Of a stretch of 64,000 nucleotides of DNA, positions 39,121 through 49,274 are shown piece by piece; the stretch's first letter is position 1, and each line of letters starts with the position of its first letter. A model generated the notes under the pieces. The model was given only the letters and a program-made list of their open reading frames with translations, was not told where the DNA came from and did no database searches. The position numbers and the translations under genes were made by a program. The stretch spans positions 29,070 to 93,069 of the forward strand of contig NZ_LACC01000003.1 of assembly GCF_000967965.1 (NCBI RefSeq), read 5' to 3'. Source of the stretch: Pseudomonas fluorescens (GTDB taxonomy: Bacteria; Pseudomonadota; Gammaproteobacteria; Pseudomonadales; Pseudomonadaceae).

Positions 39121-39685
39121 GTTTATTGCCTTCAACGCAACCCGCCAGTTTCAGGCAACCGCACTGTGCTGCGACCTTGCCCGCCCCCTCCGCCCGCCCG
39201 CCTGATTCGAGCCTTTGCACCAATAGTTTTCTCTCTAACTCATGGCACTTTGGTTTGATTGAACTACCTTCAAACTACAAGAAGTCATAACGGCTCGAGT
39301 TTCCACGTTAGCTTCAGTGATCAGATAGCGGATTGGCAAAAGGAGTTACCTCACCATGATCCTGACAGGCGTTTTCCGGCTCTGTACCTGCATTGCCGAT
39401 TACTTTCAGGGGGAACCAGGACAGCGGACAGCGCCGTCCATAGCCGCGAGTATCGCTCTTGCCGGCAGTCCAGGTCACCGGATCACTGAAAACCGTTTCA
39501 GCAAAGGTCGCTCGCTATCCAGCCGGATCAGCGAATTGCGCCCGCTCGTGTGTAGCACGCAAGGAATAACGCCTGGGCCATGGATGAGTGGTCTGGCGCA
39601 TTGGGGGGGATAGTCCGATCCCCATGAAGTGATCCGAGACAACTCGGCCTGACTAAAGATGGCCTATCCAGCGAGGATGTACTCA
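39121..39685. other. Long region before the Tad secretin gene
   Basis: The 565 bp between the terminator and the secretin start hold no assigned gene. An open frame at 39356-39613 (85 residues, ATG preceded by GGAG nine bases away) has a start signal but no recognisable domain, and its sequence looks low-information. The sequence at 39242 (TGGCAC...) resembles a sigma-54 -24 element but lacks the -12 GC. The secretin promoter must lie here. Confidence 0.55.
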
Positions 39686-40909
39686 ATGAGCTTTCGTACC
39701 GAGCCCGCTTTCAAGCGAATTATCCATGGCCTGTTCTGGATGGGCCTCAGCGTGGAAGCGGCTCAGGCCGCGCCGGCCAATTGCCCGCAACTGGACAATT
39801 GGCCGACAACGTACGAGGTCGGTCAGGGACTGCAGAATGAACTGCGCAGCCCCGTTCCGGTCACGCAACTGGCGGTGGGTGACCCGAAAATTGCCGACGT
39901 GCAACCCAGCGGCAGCAACGCCTTCATACTCACGGGCATTGCGCCGGGGACCACCAGCCTGATGGTCTGGACCGCCTGTTCGAAAACGCCGCGCCAAAGC
40001 ATGGTATTCGTCAAGGGCAAGGCCACGTCAGCGCTGACCAGCGCGCCGACGGTGCCTTCCGACGACCCGCTGCTGCCTAGCCAGGTGCAGACCGATATCC
40101 GCTTCGTTGAAGTCAGCCGGACCAAGCTCAAGGAAGCCTCCGCCTCGATTTTCGGCATCCGGGGCAACTGGCTGTTCGGCTCGCCGAGAACCTTGCCCAC
40201 CATCGGCGGCATTGTCACGCCGGCGATACCGGTGAACAACGACAACTTCAACCTCACGTTTGCTACCGGCAATACCCTGGTGGCGATCAACGCGCTGGAA
40301 GGCAGCGGTTTCGCCTACACCCTGGCGCGACCAAGCCTGGTAGCGCTCAGTGGGCAGAGTGCGAGCTTCCTGGCCGGCGGTGAAATACCGATTCCGGTGC
40401 CCAGTTCAGGCAGTGATAACGTGTCCATCGAGTACAAAGAATTCGGTATCCGCCTGACTCTGACGCCGACCATCATCGGGAAAAACCGTATCGCACTGAA
40501 AGTAGCGCCGGAAGTCAGTGAACTGGACTTCACCAACGCCGTGAGCATCGCCGGCACGGTAGTCCCGGGCCTGACCGTGCGCCGTACCGATACCAGCATC
40601 GCCTTGGCCGACGGCGAAAGCTTCGTCATCAGCGGCTTGATCAGCTCCCGCAACAATTCCCAGGTGAACAAGTTTCCGGGGCTGGGCGATATCCCGGTTC
40701 TGGGCGCGTTTTTCCGCGACAACACCATCAACCGTGAAGAGCGCGAACTGCTGATGATCGTTACCCCCCATCTGGTCCAGCCACTGGCTGCCAATGCACA
40801 ACTACCGTCATTGCCTGGCGAGCAGCTGCGCAATTACGACCCGAACTTCTACCGCATGTTCTTCCTGGAAAATGGCGACTTCGACAGTCTCAGTGGGCTC
40901 TCGCAATGA
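39686..40909 (+). CDS. rcpA: Tad/Flp pilus secretin RcpA (CpaC)
   Basis: A 407-residue outer-membrane secretin, the exit channel for Flp pili. Signal peptide at residues 1-27 (WMGLSVEAAQA), then an N-terminal pilus-assembly domain (VAVGDPKIADVQP-like) and the secretin core with LARPSLVALSGQSASFLAGGE and VPGLTVRRTDTS. I chose the ATG at 39686 because GAGGA lies eight bases upstream. The gene is on the plus strand, opposite the rest of the tad genes. Confidence 0.88.
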   Translation: MSFRTEPAFKRIIHGLFWMGLSVEAAQAAPANCPQLDNWPTTYEVGQGLQNELRSPVPVTQLAVGDPKIADVQPSGSNAFILTGIAPGTTSLMVWTACSKTPRQSMVFVKGKATSALTSAPTVPSDDPLLPSQVQTDIRFVEVSRTKLKEASASIFGIRGNWLFGSPRTLPTIGGIVTPAIPVNNDNFNLTFATGNTLVAINALEGSGFAYTLARPSLVALSGQSASFLAGGEIPIPVPSSGSDNVSIEYKEFGIRLTLTPTIIGKNRIALKVAPEVSELDFTNAVSIAGTVVPGLTVRRTDTSIALADGESFVISGLISSRNNSQVNKFPGLGDIPVLGAFFRDNTINREERELLMIVTPHLVQPLAANAQLPSLPGEQLRNYDPNFYRMFFLENGDFDSLSGLSQ

Positions 40910-41028
40910 GCCGAAACCTGAACCGGACTGACCTCGCCCTCACTCGTAACGGTGACTTTGAACGCTTGTCAGGCCAGCTATATTGCCATTGGCCAGGCGT
41001 TCAACGTGTTGTAGCCAGAGGACCTTCG

Positions 41029-41742
41029 ATGAAAGCAGTCATTGCAATTGCGGCGACATTAATGCTCGCAGGTTGTGCCAGCAATGGCATTTCTTCGCGA
41101 CCGGCCAGCTGTGCCAAGCCTGGTTCGGAGCAAGAACTGGCCCTGAACCTGGCCGACAACATGGCCGACGAAGGCCGTTTGTATGCCAGCCTGGCGAATC
41201 TGGAAGGATTGCCCGATGACCTGGTCCAGGTTCGCCTGCGCAAGGCTCGGGTGCTGCGCTTGATGGGGCGTAGTGGCGACGCGCAGCCGTTGTATCAAAG
41301 CTTGCTCGGCACCTGTCTGGCGGCTGAAGGGGAACATGGCCTGGGCCAGTTGGCCGCCGCCAAAAATGATAACGCCAGCGCTGCCACTCACCTTGAGCGT
41401 GCGGTGAAGATGGCCCCCACCGACGACAGAATGCGAAATGACCTGGGAGTCGTCTACCTCAATCAGCGACGGATCCCTGAAGCACGCTTTGAGTTCATGA
41501 CCGCCATGGAGCTCAAGCAGGCAAACACACTGGCGGCACTCAATATGGTGACGCTGCTGATCTACCAGGATAACTGGAAGGCGGCGGCCGACCTCGTGAC
41601 CCGCGCCGATTTGAGCCCCAAGCAATTCGCGGAGGCTCAAACCCGCGCGGAAAAACTCAAGGCCTCCGCCAAAAAAGTGGTGGCTACCGATGGGAATCGC
41701 AAGACTGAGGTAGCCGATGCCTCTACCAGTGCGAACAAGTAG
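41029..41742 (+). CDS. tadD: TadD-like TPR lipoprotein
   Basis: A 237-residue lipoprotein with lipobox LAGC (Cys18) and several TPR-like helical repeats (EHGLGQLAAAKNDNASAATHLERAVKMAP, then NDLGVVYLNQRRIPEARFEF). TadD-type TPR lipoproteins assist secretin assembly. I chose the ATG at 41029 with GAGGA six bases upstream and a clean signal peptide; a frame open back to overlap rcpA is probably not translated. The Cys is followed by a second Cys-containing segment (SRPASC). Confidence 0.83.
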   Translation: MKAVIAIAATLMLAGCASNGISSRPASCAKPGSEQELALNLADNMADEGRLYASLANLEGLPDDLVQVRLRKARVLRLMGRSGDAQPLYQSLLGTCLAAEGEHGLGQLAAAKNDNASAATHLERAVKMAPTDDRMRNDLGVVYLNQRRIPEARFEFMTAMELKQANTLAALNMVTLLIYQDNWKAAADLVTRADLSPKQFAEAQTRAEKLKASAKKVVATDGNRKTEVADASTSANK

Positions 41743-41760
41743 AACGTACGAGGAGTCGAG

Positions 41761-42030
41761 ATGAATACCAAACGGCTGTTGATCGTGTGCACGGCTTGCC
41801 TGTCAACCACTGCCTGGGCCATTGAGCCGGGGCCCACTTCGCCGTATCAACAAGGCACCGAGCAGTGGTTGCAACTGCAGATCCGCGGTGTGGTTGCCTC
41901 CCCTCACCTGCAAACCGCTTCGGCCACCGAACGTGACCTGGCTATGCAGCGCTGGCTCAATAGCTTCAACTACCCGATTCCGGAGTTTTATGACCAGGAT
42001 GCAGCGGGACAAATGACCATCGGCAACTGA
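41761..42030 (+). CDS. DUF3613 family secreted protein
   Basis: An 89-residue protein with a signal peptide (residues 1-20, ending TTAWA) and the DUF3613-like GTEQWLQLQ core. In Pseudomonas Tad loci this small protein usually follows the TPR protein. No function is established; the position suggests a pilus accessory factor. It is 18 bp after tadD, so it is the third gene of the plus-strand block. Confidence 0.78.
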   Translation: MNTKRLLIVCTACLSTTAWAIEPGPTSPYQQGTEQWLQLQIRGVVASPHLQTASATERDLAMQRWLNSFNYPIPEFYDQDAAGQMTIGN

Positions 42031-42244
42031 GTCGTGTCGATGGGTGATCAGCCTCTGGCGTAGTTCAGAGTGGCCTGGCTGAAAAGCCGGGCTTGATGTC
42101 GTGTGCAGGAAAGCAGTGGTATCTATACAGTATCCAACCCTGACCGGATTACCCCGTAGTAGCTGTGTGAACCTATGGCAGGAAAGTGCAGGTCAGACTC
42201 GGGTGGCAAGGCTGTCGCACTCGACAGCCTCAAGCCGTTTGAGC

Positions 42245-43207
42245 TCACCTGAATGCTCTCAACACCCCGATCAGGGCTGGGCCGATGGCTACCAGAAAGA
42301 AGCTCGGCCACAGGCAGAAAATCAGCGGAAATATCAGTTTGGTACCGATTTTCGCCCCTGCCTCTTCGGCGGCCTGGGTGCGCCGGTCACGGAATTCATC
42401 GGCATAGATACGCAGGGTGTCGGCCACGCTGGTACCAAAGCGGATGCTCTGCGCCAACAGACTGACCAACCCTTGTACGTCATCCAGACCAGTGCGCCTA
42501 GCCAATTGCTTGAGGGCCTCGGTACTGCTAATACCCGCGCGGATTTGCGCATTGACCAAGGCCAGTTCTTCGGCCAGTTCGACCTGACTGACCGACATTT
42601 CCTCAGCCACCCGTTCGATGGTCGTGGGCAAGGCCAGGCCCGACTCCACGCACACCACCATCAGATCCAGCGCATCCGGAAACGCGGCACGCAGCCGGCC
42701 TTGTCGCAACTCTTTGCGCTTGGCGACATACAGTGCTGGCACCAACCATCCAATAGCGGCCACCATGGCCACCAACAGCAACCCCATGTTGAGGGACACC
42801 TTGGGAATCATCGGCAACAGCAGCAACGCAATACCGATCAATAACAGCGGCAATATCAAGCGTACCGCCCAGTACATCTGCACTGCCGACGAGGAGCGGT
42901 ATCCCGCATGCATCAACAGGGTCTGGGTGACGGACGTCTGAGCCGACTCGGCCGAGGCAAAACGCTGGCCGACCCGCTCCAGCAACAGTTGCAGGTTACC
43001 CGGAGCTTCCTGTCCGGTCGTGTTGCCTAAATGGCCACGCTTGATCAGCGCCAGACGCCGCTGCACCGGGTCCTGAAGACCCTGCATCAGCAAGATCACG
43101 GCGGCGACTGCAAGCACCGTACTCAAACCGATCGCGCCAAGGAACAACAGGCGCGCCATCTCCTCGTTCCCCGTGACCCGACTGAACAACCCGAGCAAAA
43201 AGTCCAT
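42245..43207 (-). CDS. tadC: Tad inner-membrane platform protein TadC
   Basis: A 320-residue GspF-type membrane protein. Helices lie at about 17-42, 112-135 and 145-165, and one at the C-terminus (about 295-315). The cytoplasmic core has FPDALDLMVVCVESGLALP (T2SSF motif). It is the last gene of the minus-strand tad block; no clear terminator was seen after it, and it converges on the DUF3613 gene. Confidence 0.88.
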   Translation of the reverse strand: MDFLLGLFSRVTGNEEMARLLFLGAIGLSTVLAVAAVILLMQGLQDPVQRRLALIKRGHLGNTTGQEAPGNLQLLLERVGQRFASAESAQTSVTQTLLMHAGYRSSSAVQMYWAVRLILPLLLIGIALLLLPMIPKVSLNMGLLLVAMVAAIGWLVPALYVAKRKELRQGRLRAAFPDALDLMVVCVESGLALPTTIERVAEEMSVSQVELAEELALVNAQIRAGISSTEALKQLARRTGLDDVQGLVSLLAQSIRFGTSVADTLRIYADEFRDRRTQAAEEAGAKIGTKLIFPLIFCLWPSFFLVAIGPALIGVLRAFR

Positions 43208-43236
43208 GACCTGTACCTCCCGGTAGCGAACACCGC

Positions 43237-44223
43237 TTAAACTTGAATCCGGATGATTTTGCGTATCCAGAAAATCCCGATCAACATGGCGCAGAACGCC
43301 CCGATGATCAGCTTGTGACCGGTGGGATCATTGATCAGCACAGGCAAGTAACTGGGAGTGGTGAGTATGATCGCGATCGCCAGTACGAAGGGAATCGCCA
43401 CCAGCACCCAGGCCGACATGCGCCCTTCCGCCGACAGGGTTTTGACTTTGCGCTGAAAGCGGAAGCGTCCGCGAATCAGCCGACTCAGACGCTCCAACAC
43501 CTCAGTCAGATTACCGCCGGTCTCGCGATGGATGAGGATCGAGGTCACCAGCATCATCACCGTCATGCTCGGTATGCGCTCCAGCAGGCCGAGCATGGCC
43601 CGGCGCACATCGTTGCCATAGTTGATATCGGCGAAGGTCAGGCCGAACTCATGAGCGACCGCCCCCCTGTGTTCCTCGGCCACCAGGCGCAGGGTTTCGT
43701 TGAAGGGGTGCCCGGCGCGCAGAGCGCGGCACATGGCATCCAGCGCATCCGGCAGGCCTTCCTCAAACTCAGCGAAACGCTTGCCACGGTCGTGAGAGAT
43801 TTTCAGTATGGGAAACCAGAAAATCGCGAAACCCGCCACCAGCGCCATCCACCAGACTGACGAGACCATCCAGATCAAGATACCCACCCAGAGACTCAGC
43901 ACCAGCCCGAGTAGCAATACGCGGTAGGCCCGGTATTCGTGCCCGGACTGCTCAATCATTTGCGTCAATGCCTCCATCAAGGGCAGCTGCTCAAGCCTGG
44001 CCTCCAGGGGCGACAAACGCGTCAGGTACTTCTGCCGCAACACCGTCTGCATGTTGGGCAAATTATTGGCTTTCTCCAGTACATGCAGGCGGCCACGGAT
44101 GCGCTTGCGCATCTTGCCGGCCTCGCCAAACACCGGCACAGCCACACTCTGGGACAGGAGGAAGACGGCGATAAACACCATGCCGAGGAACATCAGAATG
44201 AATTCACCAGGAATACTGTTCAT
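43237..44223 (-). CDS. tadB: Tad inner-membrane platform protein TadB
   Basis: A 328-residue GspF-type membrane protein, partner of TadC. Core motif: [23 protein letters not shown]. Helices are at the N-terminus (12-30), about 97-135 and the C-terminus (270-325). I chose the ATG at 44223, which overlaps the tadA stop (ATGA). Confidence 0.9.
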   Translation of the reverse strand: MNSIPGEFILMFLGMVFIAVFLLSQSVAVPVFGEAGKMRKRIRGRLHVLEKANNLPNMQTVLRQKYLTRLSPLEARLEQLPLMEALTQMIEQSGHEYRAYRVLLLGLVLSLWVGILIWMVSSVWWMALVAGFAIFWFPILKISHDRGKRFAEFEEGLPDALDAMCRALRAGHPFNETLRLVAEEHRGAVAHEFGLTFADINYGNDVRRAMLGLLERIPSMTVMMLVTSILIHRETGGNLTEVLERLSRLIRGRFRFQRKVKTLSAEGRMSAWVLVAIPFVLAIAIILTTPSYLPVLINDPTGHKLIIGAFCAMLIGIFWIRKIIRIQV

Positions 44224-45662
44224 GACTGCCGTGCCTCCATCCACTCAGGCCTGAACATCGTCAGCGGCAACTCGATGCCGCGCTTGGCCAGTACATCGCG
44301 GAAGGCGGGGATCATGCCGCTGGGTCGATAATCACCCAGCACTTCGCCGTTTTCGCCCATGCCATGGCGCGCGAAGGAGAAGATTTCGGTCATGGTGATG
44401 ATCTCGCCTTCCATGCCGTTGATCTCCTGCACGCTGACCAGCCGGCGCTTGCCGTCCTCCTGGCGTTCCAGCTGGATGACCACATCGATAGCCGATGCGA
44501 TCTGCTGACGCATGGCCTTGATCGGGAAGGTCGCCCCGGTCATCGACACCATGTTCTCGATCCGCCCCAACGCATCGCGTGCGGTGTTGGCGTGAATCGT
44601 GGTCAGCGAGCCGTCGTGACCGGTGTTCATCGCCGTCAACATGTCCAGCGCCTCGGCGCCGCGCACTTCGCCGATCACAATGCGGTCCGGACGCATCCGC
44701 AGGCTGTTGCGCACCAACTCCCGCTGGCTCACCTCGCCGCGCCCCTCGATATTCGAAGGCCGGGTTTCCAGGCGCACCACGTGGGGCTGCTGCAGTTGCA
44801 GTTCGGCCGAATCCTCGATGGTGACGATCCGCTCGTTTTGCGGAATGAAACTGGACAGGACATTGAGCATGGTGGTCTTGCCGCTGCCAGTACCGCCGGA
44901 AATCAGCACGTTCAAGCGCCCACGGACAATCGCCTTGAGCAGCAGGGCAATGGCCGGGGTCAACGTCCCTACCTGAATCAGGCTGTCGGTATTGAGCAGG
45001 TCCACCGCAAAGCGCCGGATCGACATGCTCGGGCCATCGATGGCCAACGGCGGGATAATCGCGTTGACCCGCGAACCGTCCTTGAGCCGGGCGTCCACCA
45101 ACGGCGAAGACTCGTCGATACGCCGACCCAGGCTGGAAACGATGCGGTCAATGATGTTCAGCAAATGCTGATCATCGCGAAAACGCACATCGGTGCGTTG
45201 CAACTTGCCAAAGCGCTCGACATAGACCGAGGCAAAGCCGTTGACCAAAATGTCGGACACGCTGTGATCGGCCAGCAACGGTTCCAGGGGGCCAAGACCG
45301 AGCACCTCGTCGGTGATCTGCTTGATGATCAACTGGCGGCTGGAAGTACTCACCGGTGCCGAATGCTCATCGAGCAGGCGCTGGCAAATATCGCGAATCT
45401 GTCGCGCGGCCTCAGCCTGTTCAAGGGAGTCCAGCAAGGACAGGTCCATGACCTTGAGCAATTGCTGGTAGATCTTTTCTCGCCATTCGGCCTCCACCGG
45501 GGTGACCTGACTTCTGGTTTCGTAAAGAACGTCCGGCGTTGCACGCTCCCACGCCATTATTTCCTCTGCCGGATCCTGCAGGTCGTCACCCGGCTGGTTA
45601 GCCGACGATGAGGCGGTTTTAGCGGACTGTTTGCGCAAGCGGTTACGAAAGTCGCTGATCAT
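44220..45662 (-). CDS. tadA: Tad secretion ATPase TadA (CpaF)
   Basis: A 480-residue VirB11/PilB-family ATPase that powers Flp pilus assembly. Walker A is GGTGSGKTT (about 257-265), the Asp-box is [10 protein letters not shown], and Walker B is [12 protein letters not shown], followed by the His-box [16 protein letters not shown] disordered N-terminal 50-residue segment precedes the NTD. Three bases separate it from tadZ, so they are co-transcribed. Confidence 0.94.
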   Translation of the reverse strand: MISDFRNRLRKQSAKTASSSANQPGDDLQDPAEEIMAWERATPDVLYETRSQVTPVEAEWREKIYQQLLKVMDLSLLDSLEQAEAARQIRDICQRLLDEHSAPVSTSSRQLIIKQITDEVLGLGPLEPLLADHSVSDILVNGFASVYVERFGKLQRTDVRFRDDQHLLNIIDRIVSSLGRRIDESSPLVDARLKDGSRVNAIIPPLAIDGPSMSIRRFAVDLLNTDSLIQVGTLTPAIALLLKAIVRGRLNVLISGGTGSGKTTMLNVLSSFIPQNERIVTIEDSAELQLQQPHVVRLETRPSNIEGRGEVSQRELVRNSLRMRPDRIVIGEVRGAEALDMLTAMNTGHDGSLTTIHANTARDALGRIENMVSMTGATFPIKAMRQQIASAIDVVIQLERQEDGKRRLVSVQEINGMEGEIITMTEIFSFARHGMGENGEVLGDYRPSGMIPAFRDVLAKRGIELPLTMFRPEWMEARQS

Positions 45663-45665
45663 GGG

Positions 45666-46886
45666 TCATCCCCCGAAAAAACGGTTGAAGGCGCGTTTGA
45701 GCAAGCCTTTGTTTCCAGCTATCTGGTTGCCGACCAACTCCTCGGTCATGTCGCGCAGGGCAGCGGTGATCGCCGCCTTCGGCGCATGCAGCCCCAACGG
45801 CACGCCAGTGTTCTGACTCTGGCTGACCAGATTGAAGTCATTGGGTAATTTCGACAGGTTCGTGCAGCGCAGCGCCTCGCCGATATCCTTGAGACTGACC
45901 GCTGCCGCCTTGTCAAAGCGATTGACCACTATCTGCAACTGATCCCCACGCACGCCCAGGTCTTCGCGAAGAATCCGCACCAGAGAGCTTGCATCCCGAA
46001 GATGGCTGACGCTCTGCTGCACCACCACGTACACCCGGTCCACCTGTTCCAGCACGGAGCCGGTGAGGTGGTCGATTTGCCGTGGCAGATCGATCACTAC
46101 CCAGTCATAGCTGGCGCGGGCCAATTGCAACAGGGTGTCAAGTTGCTCAGGCTGGGCATCCTGCGGCAGACACAGCTCACCGGCCCGCCCCCCCAGCACA
46201 TGCAAGGTCGGGCTGAAGTGGCTGCAAAATCCCCGTAGCGCGACACTGTCCATACCGTCGATCTGATGCAACACCTCCAGGTGGCTGTGGGTTTGCGCCA
46301 CATCCAGGTAGTGCGTCACGCTGCCAAATTGCAGGTCCATATCCAGCAAAAGGGTACTGCCACCCTTCATGCTCAACTGCTGAGCCAGGTTGCAGGCCAG
46401 CATGGTGCCGCCGGATCCGCCCTTGGAGCTGATCACGGCGATCAATTTCCCTTCTGCCCCGCTGCCGGTCCGAACCTCCATGACCAGACGATTCAAAGCG
46501 GCAACCAGTTCTGTCTCGGCGACGGGCTCGGGCAGCACGTCACGGGCGCCGGCCTGCATCGCCAGACGCATGCCTTCCTGTTCGCTCAGCAGTCCGCACA
46601 CCAGCATCGGCGGGCGCTCATGGGCCGGGCGCTGCAACAGTGCCGCCAGCTCTTCACGCCACAGGTGGCTGACGCGCAACAGCAGCAGATCGGGCATCCG
46701 GTCCAGGCCGTAGAGCGGGTCGACATGCCCATTGCTCACCAGGCGAGTGCTCACCTCCAGGCTGGGCATGCGTTGGCAGACGCTCTGCAGGTCGCGCAAC
46801 GACGGGGCATCACGGCTGCTGATCAGCAACCTGAGCCCGGCTTTGCCGGTCGAACTGGAGAGTGGAGTGTCCTTGGTATTTAACAT
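45666..46886 (-). CDS. tadZ: Tad polar-localisation ATPase TadZ (CpaE)
   Basis: A 406-residue protein with an N-terminal receiver-like domain (about 15-130) and a C-terminal MinD/ParA-like ATPase domain. The P-loop region reads SSKGGSGGT (about 153-161), with the first Lys of the deviant Walker motif kept and the usual second Lys replaced by Gly. TadZ recruits the pilus machine to the pole in other species. Start at 46886 overlaps the upstream tadE-like stop by 7 bp. Confidence 0.88.
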   Translation of the reverse strand: MLNTKDTPLSSSTGKAGLRLLISSRDAPSLRDLQSVCQRMPSLEVSTRLVSNGHVDPLYGLDRMPDLLLLRVSHLWREELAALLQRPAHERPPMLVCGLLSEQEGMRLAMQAGARDVLPEPVAETELVAALNRLVMEVRTGSGAEGKLIAVISSKGGSGGTMLACNLAQQLSMKGGSTLLLDMDLQFGSVTHYLDVAQTHSHLEVLHQIDGMDSVALRGFCSHFSPTLHVLGGRAGELCLPQDAQPEQLDTLLQLARASYDWVVIDLPRQIDHLTGSVLEQVDRVYVVVQQSVSHLRDASSLVRILREDLGVRGDQLQIVVNRFDKAAAVSLKDIGEALRCTNLSKLPNDFNLVSQSQNTGVPLGLHAPKAAITAALRDMTEELVGNQIAGNKGLLKRAFNRFFGG

Positions 46887-47362
46887 GGCGTGATCTCCCC
46901 GGAATCGGAATGACGCCCGAGGCTTTCGCGTGGCAACGTTGCCTGGAATGTAGGCAGGGTAATAGACACGCCGAACCCGGGAATGAACAATTTGAATACG
47001 TAGTCTGGCAGACTCAACCGGACATAGCGGATGGCACGAAAGCCGCTGGTAGTGGGGTTGGCTACCAGGTCACCCTTTACGTCCAGGTAGGTCAACTCCA
47101 GCTTGGTGGTTGCCAGCCCGCCAATCAGCCGGCTATTACCTGTATCGCCCGCCGCGTTGAAGATCGCCCGCCGCAACACCACCACATCGCCGATATCGCA
47201 CACCGCGGCCAGTCGCGTACCACGGCGCACGACTTCATCCAGCGCATTGACCGTGAAGTACAGGCGGCCCATCTCCAATACGCCGAACAACAGCGTGAAT
47301 ACCAGCAGACCAATGAAGGCGAACTCCACCAAATAGGCGCCGCGCATGCGTTTGCGATTCAT
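46880..47362 (-). CDS. tadF: TadE-like pseudopilin (TadF)
   Basis: A 160-residue TadE/TadF-type pseudopilin. The N-terminus has a short basic leader then RGAYLVEFAFIGLLVFTLLFGVLEMGR, a TadE-type hydrophobic helix with the conserved Glu at position +5 after the likely Gly-Ala cut. It overlaps the TadE gene by 1-4 bp. I chose the ATG at 47362; a GTG one codon earlier is equally well placed. Confidence 0.82.
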   Translation of the reverse strand: MNRKRMRGAYLVEFAFIGLLVFTLLFGVLEMGRLYFTVNALDEVVRRGTRLAAVCDIGDVVVLRRAIFNAAGDTGNSRLIGGLATTKLELTYLDVKGDLVANPTTSGFRAIRYVRLSLPDYVFKLFIPGFGVSITLPTFQATLPRESLGRHSDSGEITPC

Positions 47363-47841
47363 CACAGAGCCCTCATGACGGTAGTGGCGACCAGCGGAAT
47401 ATTCAGTGCAATCCGATTACCAAAAAAACCGGGAAGCGCTCCAGTGCAAATGCTTACGCCAATCACCGGGCAGAACGTGTAAGTGATGGTGACCCGCACA
47501 TGGTCGGTGTCCACCGGGGCGACGACCACGTTATCAGTCGTCAACCCTGACACCACAGCGGTCCCGGTGTTGGCAGGCACACCATAGACTGCAACGTTTT
47601 TCGTCTGGATCTGCAGCGTATCGCTCAGAACGACCTTGCCAAGCGTTGAGTCCCAAGCCTGACCGGCGACGAAACGGTCGGCATCGCGGCTGGCTTGCAG
47701 CAGCAGGTTGTACTGGTAGAGCATGCGACCGAACTCACCGAAGGCCAGCAACAGCAGGAGCAACACCGGCAGGACCAGGGTGAATTCCACTATGGCCAGG
47801 CCTTGCTGGCGCTGCGGATGTTTAAATCCGTGAAGTCTCAT
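47362..47841 (-). CDS. tadE: TadE pseudopilin
   Basis: A 159-residue TadE-family protein. The leader MRLHGFKHPQRQQG precedes LAIVEFTLVLPVLLLLLLAFGEF, a TadE helix with Glu at +5 after the Gly-Leu cut. Prepilin peptidase should process it. It is followed by the TadF-like gene and preceded by TadG, which together form the minor pilin set. Confidence 0.87.
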   Translation of the reverse strand: MRLHGFKHPQRQQGLAIVEFTLVLPVLLLLLLAFGEFGRMLYQYNLLLQASRDADRFVAGQAWDSTLGKVVLSDTLQIQTKNVAVYGVPANTGTAVVSGLTTDNVVVAPVDTDHVRVTITYTFCPVIGVSICTGALPGFFGNRIALNIPLVATTVMRAL

Positions 47842-47849
47842 GACGCCTC

Positions 47850-49199
47850 CTACGAGTCAGTGCTCGGAGTGGGAGTGCCGCTGTCGTTGCGATAGGTTTT
47901 GTAGAGCTGAATGATCTGCGGGCCGGCATCGGTTGACGGTGAGGGGCCGGCCACGTTGTCGCCTTCGCACTTCTTCACGAACTGGCCGAAGATCGACGCA
48001 TCTCCGTTAGTGGCTGGCTGAATCACGAAAAAACAGCCAAAACCAAGAACTGGAATCGAACCGGCCCCATCATTTTTCCCGGAACAGTCGCCAATCACGA
48101 CTTTCAGAACTCGCCGTTCGAACGCGCCATTGCGCTGACAGTCAGTACCCGAGCCAGCAACACAGGCAGCAGAGCTGGCAAGCCAGTCGTTGTAACCGAG
48201 CAACGGTTTGCCGCCGGCGTAGAGATTGCCGTCGCTCACGGTGACTGGCTGGCCACCGGACTCCACCTGCGGCGGGTCCTGACCTTTCGCTTTGTTGGTC
48301 ATCAACGGCGTGCTGTAGCTAATCACCAGATCCGACGGATAGGTGCTGGCGCTACCCCCGAGGGGACCGGAGTAATCGCCGAAGCGAGTATTCAAGCCTT
48401 GAACAGCAGGGCCAGCCGTATTGCCAGGCTTGGTGAGAACTTCGTCCCCTACATTCCGGCATTTCGAGATTTCTCCGGCCAGGTCCTCCCTGACCGTACT
48501 GCCGCCCGAACCAAAATCGAGCAATTGAAAGTTTCCTGGTCCAATTGAGTCGTTTTTGTTTTGGGCGGTCTTCAATACCTGCAAATCACCGAAGTTGAAG
48601 CCGAACGGGCTGCTCTTGGTCGCGTCGCCACAGACCATCAAAGGTGTAAGATCACAGGGGCTTGCAGGGCTGGGACCTGCAGTGGCGATCGCCGCCACCG
48701 CTTTGTTCCCCACACCGCCAGAGCCGAATGCCTGGGCGAAGTTCCAGAAAAATCCTCTCAGGCTATAGTTCGGCACCGATACCCGAACATATTTGGCATT
48801 CGCCGGCCCGGGAAAGGCGAACGGGCCATAGACGCTGCTTGCCAGTTCCACCACTGCAAATGCACCGGCGTTGCTGCCGACAGCCGTGGCCAATTCTTTG
48901 TTACCTGTAGCAATGGCATTCTGTGTCAACGTGTGGAGCGCGGCGGTACGCGTCGCGTCGGCCGCGCTGACACTGTTGATGCCACCCGTCACCTGACTCA
49001 GGGTTTTGGCGCCACTCAAGGCGGCGGCGTCCACCGCATTCTGCAGGCGTGTCTTGTTCAGCAACATGTGTCCGCCGTCCAAAGCCAACGCCGCCATCAT
49101 GGCCATCGCCGCCAACGCGATCACCATCAATACACTCACCGATCCTTCCTGGCGCCTTGGCGTCGAAGTGAACGGCCGCTGAATACGAAGATTCATCAT
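47850..49199 (-). CDS. tadG: TadG-like pilus assembly protein
   Basis: A protein of about 449 residues with a TadE/TadG-type N-terminal helix (GSVSVLMVIALAAMAMMAALALDGGHMLLNK) and a long C-terminal extracytoplasmic region. The C-terminal half has about ten cysteines in pairs (CDLTPLMVC, CVAGSGTDC), suggesting disulfide-stabilised structure. No MIDAS motif was recognised. I chose the ATG at 49199 (GAGGG upstream); neighbouring ATG and TTG codons are possible. Confidence 0.82.
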   Translation of the reverse strand: MMNLRIQRPFTSTPRRQEGSVSVLMVIALAAMAMMAALALDGGHMLLNKTRLQNAVDAAALSGAKTLSQVTGGINSVSAADATRTAALHTLTQNAIATGNKELATAVGSNAGAFAVVELASSVYGPFAFPGPANAKYVRVSVPNYSLRGFFWNFAQAFGSGGVGNKAVAAIATAGPSPASPCDLTPLMVCGDATKSSPFGFNFGDLQVLKTAQNKNDSIGPGNFQLLDFGSGGSTVREDLAGEISKCRNVGDEVLTKPGNTAGPAVQGLNTRFGDYSGPLGGSASTYPSDLVISYSTPLMTNKAKGQDPPQVESGGQPVTVSDGNLYAGGKPLLGYNDWLASSAACVAGSGTDCQRNGAFERRVLKVVIGDCSGKNDGAGSIPVLGFGCFFVIQPATNGDASIFGQFVKKCEGDNVAGPSPSTDAGPQIIQLYKTYRNDSGTPTPSTDS

Positions 49200-49274
49200 C
49201 AAGCCCTCGATTGCCGATACTGATCCGGATCGGTTCCGCCAATACCTGGGTGCCCAGGTGCCCCTACCGCCCTG

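Noticed and set aside
39242..39256. A sigma-54 promoter for rcpA
   Set aside because: TGGCAC is present, but the -12 element lacks the required GC at the correct spacing.
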